A stretch of 22,557 nt of DNA from a virus: IMG/VR virus record IMGVR_UViG_3300042868_006624, positions 1 through 22,557 of that record, one strand, 5' to 3'. The notes under the pieces were generated by a model that saw nothing but the letters and a program-made list of their open reading frames with translations, did not search any database and had not been told where the DNA came from. Shown here one piece after another: positions 1 to 6,938 of this stretch (its first letter is position 1; each line of letters opens with the position of its first letter). Made by a program: the position numbers and the translations under genes.

Positions 1-555
1 TCAACAACTAATCATAGTAGATTTACTTTTCCATCGGACCATGTCACTAAAGCCTATAATAACTATACATTAGCAGATGTTGAATATCATCTACACGAGC
101 CTTACTGCGAACGTGATGGTTGGTATCGTAGAGAAATACCTTTCAAACCTAGTAAGACTCCGAAACTAATAAGTGAGACTATCAGTAACTTTCTTCATTT
201 TGCTTCAGGAGAAGGACCTAATTTAGCATATCTATTCAAAGATGTAGATACAAAATTTGCGGCTATAAAAACGTTCTACGAAGAATTATACGATGATTCG
301 ATTAAGCAAACAAACGACATTGGTCTTATTTTAATGATGCATATGATGTTAAAAGAAGAAGGCTTTCCACATGTTATAATGTCTCCAGATCAACATCAAA
401 ATAGATTTATTAACAAAACAAACTTCTTGCATAATGACTGGGGAGTGTACTCTCGTAAATATCCTGATAAAGGTAACAGCGGACACTGCGATGAACGCGG
501 TCATGTCGAAGTAGCAGAAAAAATAATTAAACATATCGAAAGAACTGTATCGTGA
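1..555 (+). CDS. SGNH/GDSL-like protein, C-terminal part (5' end outside window)
   Basis: The reading frame is open from the first base of the window to the TGA at 553-555, giving at least 184 residues, so the start lies upstream. The C-terminus carries an SGNH-hydrolase-like last block, Asp-Glu-Arg-Gly-His, near residues 158-162 of the visible part. In that family the Asp and His would complete a Ser-Asp-His triad. The N-terminal Gly-Asp-Ser block is not in the window, so the catalytic Ser cannot be checked. The gene overlaps the next by GTGA, and the next gene is also SGNH-like. Esterase or acyl-transfer activity on a glycan is possible but not shown. It may equally be a non-enzymatic phage protein with this fold. 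Confidence 0.6.
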   Translation, partial: STTNHSRFTFPSDHVTKAYNNYTLADVEYHLHEPYCERDGWYRREIPFKPSKTPKLISETISNFLHFASGEGPNLAYLFKDVDTKFAAIKTFYEELYDDSIKQTNDIGLILMMHMMLKEEGFPHVIMSPDQHQNRFINKTNFLHNDWGVYSRKYPDKGNSGHCDERGHVEVAEKIIKHIERTVS

Positions 556-1238
556 AATATCTATATGCTAACGGAGATAGTTGGACACACGGCGATGAAA
601 TTCCTGATCGAGTCGACATGAACTCTGCCTCAACTCGTTATTACAATACATGGCCTTGGTTCCTTAGTCAAAATCTAGATATTCCAGTTTGTGTAAATGA
701 TGCACAAGGTGGTGCCAGCAATGCAAGGATATTTAGAAGAACCAATGACTTTATTAATAACTGGATTGGCCAAGGTAAAGATTCTAAAGATCTATTCATA
801 TGTATAGGGTGGACTAGTCCTGAAAGAGCAGAAGTAAGCAGTGGCCAAGGCATTTATAGTGTAACAGTACAGCATTGTCTTAAATTACATAACTTACCAG
901 TTGATGAAAAGTCTTTAAAAAAATACCACGAAGCATTTTATGAAAACTATACTGACAGTTATGGAGAACATATCACAGCAATGTATATGGTCAATTTAAG
1001 AACGTTATGTAAAGGCCTGGGTATTAAGTATTATGATTTTATTGCAGTAGGCAAACCTCCTTATTATTGGCAAGAAGTCATTAAGAAAAAATGGAATTTA
1101 GAATTAGATAACATGTATCTAAAGTCTGCATGGTTAGAAGAAGTGTGGAAAAACAATTGGCCTGTTTATCAATACAAACATCCAACAATAGAGACTCATA
1201 GTATCTGGGCTGAAATTATATCAAAGGAAATTAAATGA
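552..1238 (+). CDS. SGNH-hydrolase-like protein
   Basis: This 228-residue protein starts with GTG at 552, overlapping the previous stop as GTGA. No in-frame ATG lies nearby that would keep the N-terminal motif. Residues 8-10 are Gly-Asp-Ser inside an N-terminal beta-strand, the block I nucleophile motif of SGNH hydrolases. A Gly-Gly-Ala-Ser-Asn stretch follows around residues 54-58 and fits the block with the oxyanion Asn. The C-terminus ends in a His-Pro-...-Glu-Thr-His-...-Trp-Ala pattern that matches the closing block, although the usual Asp is Glu. No signal peptide or membrane segment is visible. It overlaps the nucleotidyltransferase by ATGA. A role in acylating or deacylating a surface sugar is inference. 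Confidence 0.65.
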   Translation: MKYLYANGDSWTHGDEIPDRVDMNSASTRYYNTWPWFLSQNLDIPVCVNDAQGGASNARIFRRTNDFINNWIGQGKDSKDLFICIGWTSPERAEVSSGQGIYSVTVQHCLKLHNLPVDEKSLKKYHEAFYENYTDSYGEHITAMYMVNLRTLCKGLGIKYYDFIAVGKPPYYWQEVIKKKWNLELDNMYLKSAWLEEVWKNNWPVYQYKHPTIETHSIWAEIISKEIK

Positions 1239-1957
1239 ACATCATAATGGGATTATGTGGCGATGGCAGTCGTTTTAAAAATGTAGGATTTTCTTTGCCT
1301 AAATTTCTAATGATATACAATGGTGCTCCTATGATTTATCATGCAGTCGAAACTATTAAAATTCCAGGAAAAATACATTTTGTTGTTAGAGAAGATCAGT
1401 TATTAGAAAACAAACATTTAGAAAAATTGCTTCTTGGACTTGGAGATGAAATTATAATTTCAAAAGGAAGAACTCGCGGTGCCGCTGAAAGTTTATTATT
1501 GGCAAAAAACTATATCAAGGATTTAAATGCTCCTATGCTAAGTGCCAATTGCGATCAGTATCTATCATGGAATCCTTTTAATTTAACAGACCAAATGCAA
1601 CAGGAACCTGATGTAAATTTTATTGTTACTTACAAAGAAACAAGTCCAAAATGTAGTTATGTAAGGGAACAAGCCGGATTCGTAGTAGAAGTACGGGAAA
1701 AACGGGTAATTAGTAATGATGCAACAATAGGTTTTTATCATTGGGCTCATACTCGTGACTTCTTCCAAGATGCCGAACAGATGATAGCAGACGACCATAA
1801 AGAAAACGGTGAGTACTACGTTGCACCAGTTTATAATTATTCTATTCAACGTGGTCTAAAAGTTAAAAAGTATGCTATTGATAATAAAGAGTTTTGGCCC
1901 GTAGGTACACCAGACGACTTTATGTACTTTAACGGCAATACTACATTTTTTGATTAA
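1235..1957 (+). CDS. Sugar-phosphate-type nucleotidyltransferase
   Basis: This 240-residue protein has the shape of a small NTP_transferase (GT-A/Rossmann) enzyme that activates a sugar or cyclitol phosphate with a nucleoside triphosphate. Residues 6-14 form a Gly-rich loop ending Gly-Ser-Arg-Phe, followed by Pro-Lys-Phe-Leu at 22-25, which is the nucleotide-binding signature with its Lys. Asn-Cys-Asp-Gln at 105-108 provides the metal-binding Asp. The C-terminal Glu-Phe-Trp-Pro-Val-Gly-Thr-Pro-Asp-Asp segment is typical of this short subfamily. The start ATG at 1235 overlaps the previous stop. It sits before a cupin and a C7-cyclitol-type cyclase, so the substrate may be a cyclitol phosphate, as for ValB in validamycin synthesis. 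An ordinary hexose phosphate remains possible. Confidence 0.8.
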   Translation: MNIIMGLCGDGSRFKNVGFSLPKFLMIYNGAPMIYHAVETIKIPGKIHFVVREDQLLENKHLEKLLLGLGDEIIISKGRTRGAAESLLLAKNYIKDLNAPMLSANCDQYLSWNPFNLTDQMQQEPDVNFIVTYKETSPKCSYVREQAGFVVEVREKRVISNDATIGFYHWAHTRDFFQDAEQMIADDHKENGEYYVAPVYNYSIQRGLKVKKYAIDNKEFWPVGTPDDFMYFNGNTTFFD

Positions 1958-1958
1958 C

Positions 1959-2291
1959 ATGAAACAAGCACACATTAAAGATTTTGTCAAAGGATGGTTT
2001 GTAGGAAACTTCGAACCTAGTCTTCTGCAAGCAAATTTTGAAGTAGGGTTTCATCAGCATACAGCAGGTGAATTTCATAAAGATCATTTTCATAAAAAAA
2101 GCACTGAGATTAATCTAGTAGTAGAAGGCAGTATTAAAATAAACGATCAAGTATTTGGACCTGGTGAAATTTTTGTACTAGGTCCGTATGAAGTCAGTCA
2201 ATGCGAATACTTGACTGATGTTAAGTTAGTAGTGGTAAGAAATATTAGTGATCCAAACGACAAGTTTGAGATCGATATCGTTAACAAATAG
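1959..2291 (+). CDS. Small cupin-domain protein
   Basis: This is a 110-residue single-domain cupin. The motif His43-x-His45-x4-Glu50-x6-Gly57 matches cupin motif 1, which binds a divalent metal. A Gly-Pro-Gly-Glu turn follows at about 68-71, as in germin-like folds. I place the start at the ATG at 1959, one base after the preceding stop; a TTG at 1950 is the only longer option. It lies between the nucleotidyltransferase and the RuBisCO-like gene. Small cupins in sugar loci may be epimerases, isomerases, dioxygenases or ligand-binding regulators, and the sequence does not separate these. An enzymatic role in the cyclitol or sugar pathway is inference from position. Confidence 0.75.
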   Translation: MKQAHIKDFVKGWFVGNFEPSLLQANFEVGFHQHTAGEFHKDHFHKKSTEINLVVEGSIKINDQVFGPGEIFVLGPYEVSQCEYLTDVKLVVVRNISDPNDKFEIDIVNK

Positions 2292-2295
2292 CAGT

Positions 2296-2301
2296 AAAGG
2301 A
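2296..2301 (+). promoter_or_regulatory. Shine-Dalgarno site for the RuBisCO-like gene
   Basis: AAAGGA lies seven bases upstream of the ATG at 2309, within a 17-base gap. Almost every other gene of the 1-11658 block starts inside or directly against the stop of its neighbour, so this is the clearest independent ribosome binding site in the block. It suggests that the RuBisCO-like gene can be translated without coupling to the cupin. Confidence 0.6.
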
Positions 2302-2308
2302 ATCGAGA

Positions 2309-3547
2309 ATGAAATTTTTTCGGGATTTAACCGAGTTAGAAAAGAATCGATGCGTTGTAGTAACTTATTATATTGAAACATACGAAGCCCTTGGTGACTT
2401 AAAGGATGCCGCGTGGAATCTTGCCATAGGTCAAAGTGTAGGAAACCCCAACGTTCGTAATCGCTGGGAAAGTGATGACTTGTTTGAATTGTCGTCATGT
2501 GTGATTTATCACAGCGAAGAAGAACTTAAAGGCAAATATTCAGGTACAGTAAAAATTGGATTTCCTAAAGTAAACACCGATTGGCAAGGTGACGGGATTA
2601 GTCATTTAATGTGTCAACTTATGGGCGGACAATTAGACATCAATATGTTTAAAGTTTGCCGATTGAAACATATAGCATTTCCTGCAGATGTTGAACAGAA
2701 CTTTTTAGGTCCACGACAAGGCATCACTGGCATTAGAAAATTTGTAAATCGTTATGACAAGCCTTTGTCTGGCGGAATCGTAAAACCTAAAACTGGTATG
2801 AGTCCTGCTACCTTAGCCGATATGGTTAAAGAGATGTTAGACGGCGGTGTTGATTTTATCAAGGAAGATGAAATTTTAAGTAATCCAAGTTTTTGTAGTC
2901 TTGAAGATCGTGTTGAGTTAATTTCGAACATTGTTAACAACTGTGGTCGCAACGTCATATACTGTTTCTGTATTAACGGAGACCATCACACAATTTTAGA
3001 ACGTGCTAAGTTTGTAGCCAACAACGGCGGCAATGGAATACACATTAACTTCTGGAGCGGATTAGGCGTTTATAATTCTATTCGTAAACTAGACTTACCT
3101 TTGTTTATTCACTATCAAAAGAGTGGTGATAAAATTCTTACAGACAAACGTAACCCGTTCGGCATTGACTGGGCTGTGTTATGTGACCTAGCAGGACTGT
3201 GCGGAGTCGACACTATCCATGCAGGCATGTGGGGAGGGTATCTTAGTGATGACGAAATTGAACTCAAATATACCATGGAAACCCTACATAAGAGAAATGT
3301 TCTCCCAGCATTAAGTTGCGGAATGCATCCAGGTATTGTAACTGCTACAACTGAAAAGTTCGGTGCAGACTTCCTCGCTAACTGTGGTGGCGCAATACAT
3401 GGACATCCAAGTGGAACACTGGCAGGAGCATTAGCAATGCGTCAGGCTATAGACAAAAAACCTGGTGAAGAATTTAGAATCGCTATTGATAAATGGGGAT
3501 ATAAAACTGATAACGGTTCATTGCCTGAGTGGGTGTTAGAATTTTAA
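2309..3547 (+). CDS. RuBisCO-like protein (form IV type)
   Basis: This 412-residue protein has the full RuBisCO large-subunit layout: an N-terminal alpha/beta domain (about 1-140) and a C-terminal TIM barrel (about 145-400). It keeps Lys159-Pro-Lys161 (K175/K177 in spinach numbering), the metal and carbamate triad Lys185/Asp187/Glu188 (K201/D203/E204), His268 (H294), His304 (H327), Ser336-Cys-Gly (S379 region) and Gly360-Gly361 (phosphate loop). Arg295 is replaced by Tyr269 and the loop-6 lysine K334 by Tyr311, so carboxylation of ribulose bisphosphate is not expected. Known RuBisCO-like proteins catalyse enolisation, isomerisation or decarboxylation of phosphorylated keto-sugars or sugar acids, as in the methionine salvage and apionate pathways. 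Its neighbours suggest a cyclitol or phosphosugar substrate, but the reaction is unknown. Confidence 0.88.
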   Translation: MKFFRDLTELEKNRCVVVTYYIETYEALGDLKDAAWNLAIGQSVGNPNVRNRWESDDLFELSSCVIYHSEEELKGKYSGTVKIGFPKVNTDWQGDGISHLMCQLMGGQLDINMFKVCRLKHIAFPADVEQNFLGPRQGITGIRKFVNRYDKPLSGGIVKPKTGMSPATLADMVKEMLDGGVDFIKEDEILSNPSFCSLEDRVELISNIVNNCGRNVIYCFCINGDHHTILERAKFVANNGGNGIHINFWSGLGVYNSIRKLDLPLFIHYQKSGDKILTDKRNPFGIDWAVLCDLAGLCGVDTIHAGMWGGYLSDDEIELKYTMETLHKRNVLPALSCGMHPGIVTATTEKFGADFLANCGGAIHGHPSGTLAGALAMRQAIDKKPGEEFRIAIDKWGYKTDNGSLPEWVLEF

Positions 3548-3548
3548 T

Positions 3549-4511
3549 ATGCAAATAATTAAGTTAAAAGGCGGCAGTCTTAATTCAACATCATTACATA
3601 TGGGTGGAGATCGTAAGTTTGTAAGAAAAACAATCTCCACTAGTGCTAACAGAGAGTATGGATATGTGCGCTGGTATAGTCAGTTAAAAAAATTACAAAG
3701 ATTTAATGCTCTTGTTCCAGGGTGTGTTCCTCAAGTGTACGATGCTGGATTTACAACAGACGGAGCATACTTTGATATTGAATATATTGATGCAAAAGAT
3801 ATTAAAACATTATTTAAAGAAAATGCACTAACACGATATCAGACAGAAAAGATGCACAAATCTTTGTGGTTTGCTTTCGATAGATTACATAGCCACAAAT
3901 ATGCACCAAACGTTAGTAGCCTTAAACTGTACTTTCAGGAAGAAGTATTACAAAAACTAAATGATGCTAGACAGTTTCCAGAGTTTGAGCAATTTTATAA
4001 TTTAGATGTATATGTACATCAAGGTCAAACTTTTAGCGGAATTAAAAATAAAATTGAACAATTTTCTAAATTGTTTGACGAAGTAATTTCTTCCGAATGC
4101 TATGTACACGGTAATCCTACATTAGAAAATATTCTTTACAATCCAGACACTGATAAGATTGTGTTCATAGATCTGTACGAAGAAGGTATAGTAGATAGTC
4201 AATTTATGGATTACAGTCAAATACTTCAATGTAGCAACAGTTTGTACGGACTGCTTAATGACGGAGTCCTCAACGTTAACGGCAATGTCACAGATTTTTC
4301 TATAGATCCAGTTCCTGAAAACCTCATATATTTTAATGAGTTATTCAATGACGAATTGAAATATAGATATCCTAATTACTATAAATTGGTAAAACTGTTT
4401 GAAGCAACACAATTTTTCCGTATGTTGCCCTTTAAATGCCATGCAGATAACATAGAAGCAGCCAAGTTTTTTTATGCCCATGCTTGCAGTCTAGTAAATA
4501 GATTACTATGA
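3549..4511 (+). CDS. Aminoglycoside/sugar phosphotransferase-like protein with altered catalytic loop
   Basis: This 320-residue protein has the protein-kinase-like fold of APH/choline-kinase-type phosphotransferases. A His-Gly-Asn-x4-Asn motif at 187-194 stands where the Brenner motif His-Gly-Asp-x4-Asn is expected, and Phe-Ile-Asp208-Leu-Tyr matches the metal-binding Asp strand. The catalytic base Asp is therefore Asn189 here. The N-terminal lobe has Lys residues near 23-27, but no clear Gly-rich loop was identified. The start ATG at 3549 follows the preceding stop by one base, and the end overlaps the cyclase by ATGA. It could phosphorylate a cyclitol or sugar, as ValC does in the validamycin pathway, or be a catalytically impaired relative. 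It resembles phosphotransferase proteins found in capsule and surface-glycan loci. Confidence 0.65.
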   Translation: MQIIKLKGGSLNSTSLHMGGDRKFVRKTISTSANREYGYVRWYSQLKKLQRFNALVPGCVPQVYDAGFTTDGAYFDIEYIDAKDIKTLFKENALTRYQTEKMHKSLWFAFDRLHSHKYAPNVSSLKLYFQEEVLQKLNDARQFPEFEQFYNLDVYVHQGQTFSGIKNKIEQFSKLFDEVISSECYVHGNPTLENILYNPDTDKIVFIDLYEEGIVDSQFMDYSQILQCSNSLYGLLNDGVLNVNGNVTDFSIDPVPENLIYFNELFNDELKYRYPNYYKLVKLFEATQFFRMLPFKCHADNIEAAKFFYAHACSLVNRLL

Positions 4512-5572
4512 CATGGCGTGTAAAAACTAATCTTCCTGTACAATTTGAAATTAATAAAGTTTCCGATGCTCTAGACTTTTGGGTAATTCCAGGTCAGCGC
4601 CGTATTGCAATTGTTGATCAAATAGTGTATAATTTATATAAGGAAAGAATTCCTGAAGGTGTAGAATTATTAATTATTGAATCTACAGAAGCCGAAAAAC
4701 ATTGGGCAAATGCAGAACGTGTATTGGCATTTTTTGAAGAAAAGAATGTCTTACGTAGAAGTGAACCTATTATTGCAATAGGCGGCGGCGTTCTATTAGA
4801 TTTAGTTGGTTTTTGTTGTAGCATTTATCGCAGAGGTATTCCGTATGTTAGAATCCCTACAACATTGTTAGCCATAGTCGACGCTAGTGTAGGTGCTAAG
4901 ACTAGCATTAATCACTTTGGTCGTAGAAATCGTATTGGTAGTTTTTACCCTCCTGTGCAAACTCTTATTGATACGAGTTTTATAAAAACACAGGACCGTA
5001 GGGAAATTTCCAACGGTATGGCAGAGATATTAAAGTTGGCAATTGTATTAGACCATCGTCTTTTTGAAATGATGGAACTAGCGCCTCAACAGTTGTTAAC
5101 ACAGAAATTTCAAAATCATGTGTTAGCAGATCAAATTATTGATCGTGCAATCACAGGCATGACGCAAGAGTTAAATGATAATCTGTGGGAACGAAATTTA
5201 AAACGACCGGTAGACTTTGGACATAGTTTTAGTCCAGTAGTTGAAATGAAAAATGTGCCTAATCTATTACACGGTGAGGCAGTTATTCTAGACTGTTTGT
5301 TAAGTAGTTGCATTAGCAATCTTAGAGGATTTTTGTCCAATGAAGATTTAGAACGTATTTTTACAGTAATTAAAAATTGTGGACTTGCTACAGAACACGA
5401 AGATTTTTACAACGTTGAATTGCTATGGAGTGGTTTAAAAGATGTAATGAATCACAGGAATGGTAATCAATATTTGCCTATACCTATTAGCATAGGATGT
5501 TGTGAAATTATCAACGATGTTACTTATAGTGAGATTCAACAAGCAACACAGAGATTAAAGAGTTTACAATGA
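4508..5572 (+). CDS. Sugar-phosphate cyclase, 2-epi-5-epi-valiolone synthase-like
   Basis: This 354-residue protein belongs to the dehydroquinate-synthase superfamily. Gly92-Gly-Gly94 and Asp98 form the NAD-binding loop, Lys131-Thr follows Gly-Ala, and Glu173, His239 and His255 fit the zinc ligands. In dehydroquinate synthase the last block reads Asn-Leu-Gly-His-Thr-Phe-Gly-His. Here it is Asp236-Phe-Gly-His239-Ser-Phe-Ser-Pro243, so the Asn and the second His are replaced by Asp and Pro, as in 2-epi-5-epi-valiolone synthase and related C7 cyclases. Asn-Arg-Ile-Gly-Ser-Phe-Tyr-Pro-Pro (141-149) and Ile-Ser-Asn-Gly-Met-Ala-Glu (167-173) also fit that branch. Those enzymes cyclise sedoheptulose 7-phosphate. 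The product specificity (EEVS, 2-epi-valiolone or desmethyl-4-deoxygadusol) cannot be settled here. The gene is ATGA-coupled on both sides. Confidence 0.85.
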   Translation: MTWRVKTNLPVQFEINKVSDALDFWVIPGQRRIAIVDQIVYNLYKERIPEGVELLIIESTEAEKHWANAERVLAFFEEKNVLRRSEPIIAIGGGVLLDLVGFCCSIYRRGIPYVRIPTTLLAIVDASVGAKTSINHFGRRNRIGSFYPPVQTLIDTSFIKTQDRREISNGMAEILKLAIVLDHRLFEMMELAPQQLLTQKFQNHVLADQIIDRAITGMTQELNDNLWERNLKRPVDFGHSFSPVVEMKNVPNLLHGEAVILDCLLSSCISNLRGFLSNEDLERIFTVIKNCGLATEHEDFYNVELLWSGLKDVMNHRNGNQYLPIPISIGCCEIINDVTYSEIQQATQRLKSLQ

Positions 5573-6243
5573 AGACAGTAGTTATTACAGGGACAAGTAG
5601 AGGCCTTGGATTATCCATTGCAAAGAAATTTATTGATGCTGGCTGGCACGTAATAGGCATAGGACGTACATCTCCAACGGCTTTACAAAATTATACACAT
5701 TACACAGCAGACATCGCTAACATGAGTGAAGTATTTTCTGTGTTTGAATCTATGCGTAAATCAAAAACTTCTATCGATTTATTAGTTAATAACAGTGCCG
5801 CATTTAATCATGGATCTTTTGATACTATGCAATATATTGATATTTGCACTGTGTTAGATACGAACGTCAAAGGCACTATGTATGTAACTAGTGAAGCACT
5901 AAAAACTATGACTACTGGCTCTCGCATTATTTTTATTAACAGTGTAGCCGGACTTCGTAATATTCAAAATCAAAGTTTATATTGCGCCAGCAAAGCCGCA
6001 CTGACTAGTTTTGCTAGTACACTAGGACAAGAGTTGCGTGAACGTAAGATTAAAGTATCTAGCATTCATCCTGGTGGAATTAATACTACATTGTGGAATG
6101 AGAAAAATCCTTATCCGTGTGGTAATGCCGACGAAGCATTGGATCCTAGTATTGTTGCCGATGCAGTATTTCATATTGCAGAAGTTCCACATACTACTGA
6201 GATCAAAACAATTACAATGTTTCCAGAAGTGGAGTGGCATTAA
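5569..6243 (+). CDS. Short-chain dehydrogenase/reductase
   Basis: This 224-residue classical SDR has Thr7-Gly-Thr-Ser-Arg-Gly-Leu-Gly14 as the cofactor loop, Asn74-Asn-Ser-Ala in place of the usual Asn-Asn-Ala-Gly, catalytic Ser125, and Tyr138-Cys-Ala-Ser-Lys142. Arg11 in the cofactor loop and Arg33 after beta-2 make NADP(H) plausible. It is ATGA-coupled to the cyclase gene, so the simplest role is oxidation or reduction of a ring hydroxyl or ketone on the cyclitol or a related sugar. Such a step could supply the keto group that the aminotransferase at 12606-13205 would need. The substrate is inferred from position only. Confidence 0.85.
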   Translation: MKTVVITGTSRGLGLSIAKKFIDAGWHVIGIGRTSPTALQNYTHYTADIANMSEVFSVFESMRKSKTSIDLLVNNSAAFNHGSFDTMQYIDICTVLDTNVKGTMYVTSEALKTMTTGSRIIFINSVAGLRNIQNQSLYCASKAALTSFASTLGQELRERKIKVSSIHPGGINTTLWNEKNPYPCGNADEALDPSIVADAVFHIAEVPHTTEIKTITMFPEVEWH

Positions 6244-6938
6244 TGTACGATATAGTGTTTATTAGTTACGGCGAACCAAACGCAGAGGCTAACTGGGAAC
6301 GTCTTAAAAAACGTTTTCCTCTAGCCAAACGTGTTAAGGATGTTAAAGGAATTCATCAAGCACATATTGCGGCCGCAAAGAAATGCTTTACAAAGATGTT
6401 CTGGGTAGTAGACGGTGATGCAGAAATTATGGATGACTTCAATTTTGATCATGAAGTCAGTGAATATGATTTAGATGTTGTGCATGTTTGGCGTAGTCGC
6501 AATCCTATTAACGATTTAGAATACGGCTACGGAGGAGTTAAATTATTTCCACGTAAACTCACATTAGACATGGACATTACTAAACCAGATATGACCACAA
6601 GTATCAGTACAAAATTTAAAGCAATGGAGCAGGTCTCTAACATTACTGCTTTTAATACAGATCCTTTTAATACTTGGAAAAGTGCTTTTAGAGAATGTGT
6701 AAAACTTGCCTCAAAAGTTATCGACGGCCAAGTAGATGAAGAAACAGAAATACGTCTTATGACATGGTGTACCTATGTAGACAAACGTCAGTTTAACGAC
6801 TGGGCGTTTTTAGGTGCAGAAGATGGCAAAATGTATGGAATGCAAAAAGCAGGAGACATAGAGGCCTTGAGTAAAATAAATGACTTTGAGTGGTTACATG
6901 CTTTCTTTTCAAGATATCCCGTTTCAAAAAATAGTTAA
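6243..6938 (+). CDS. Small glycosyltransferase-like protein
   Basis: This 231-residue protein starts at the ATG at 6243, overlapping the SDR stop as TAATG, with GGAG at 6231-6234 as ribosome binding site; a GTG at 6234 is the alternative. The N-terminus is a GT-A-like strand-loop (Ile-Val-Phe-Ile-Ser-Tyr-Gly-Glu-Pro-Asn), and Asp57-Gly-Asp59-Ala-Glu sits at the end of a hydrophobic strand, in the position of a DxD motif that binds the metal and nucleotide-sugar. A Gly-Ile-His-Gln-Ala-His stretch at 36-41 precedes it. From memory, proteins of this type recur in marine T4-like phage genomes, which supports a viral source, but I could not search. Donor and acceptor are unknown. Confidence 0.6.
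   Translation: MYDIVFISYGEPNAEANWERLKKRFPLAKRVKDVKGIHQAHIAAAKKCFTKMFWVVDGDAEIMDDFNFDHEVSEYDLDVVHVWRSRNPINDLEYGYGGVKLFPRKLTLDMDITKPDMTTSISTKFKAMEQVSNITAFNTDPFNTWKSAFRECVKLASKVIDGQVDEETEIRLMTWCTYVDKRQFNDWAFLGAEDGKMYGMQKAGDIEALSKINDFEWLHAFFSRYPVSKNS

Noticed and set aside
2226-2498. Open frame on the - strand across the cupin/RuBisCO-like junction
   Set aside because: It is the shadow of two well-supported + strand genes and shows no family motif.
2309-3547. Assignment as a carbon-fixing RuBisCO large subunit
   Set aside because: The loop-6 lysine and the substrate-phosphate arginine are both Tyr, so carboxylase activity is not expected.
4508-5572. Assignment of the cyclase as aroB (3-dehydroquinate synthase)
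   Set aside because: The Asn and second His of the DHQS block are replaced by Asp and Pro, and there are no shikimate genes nearby.
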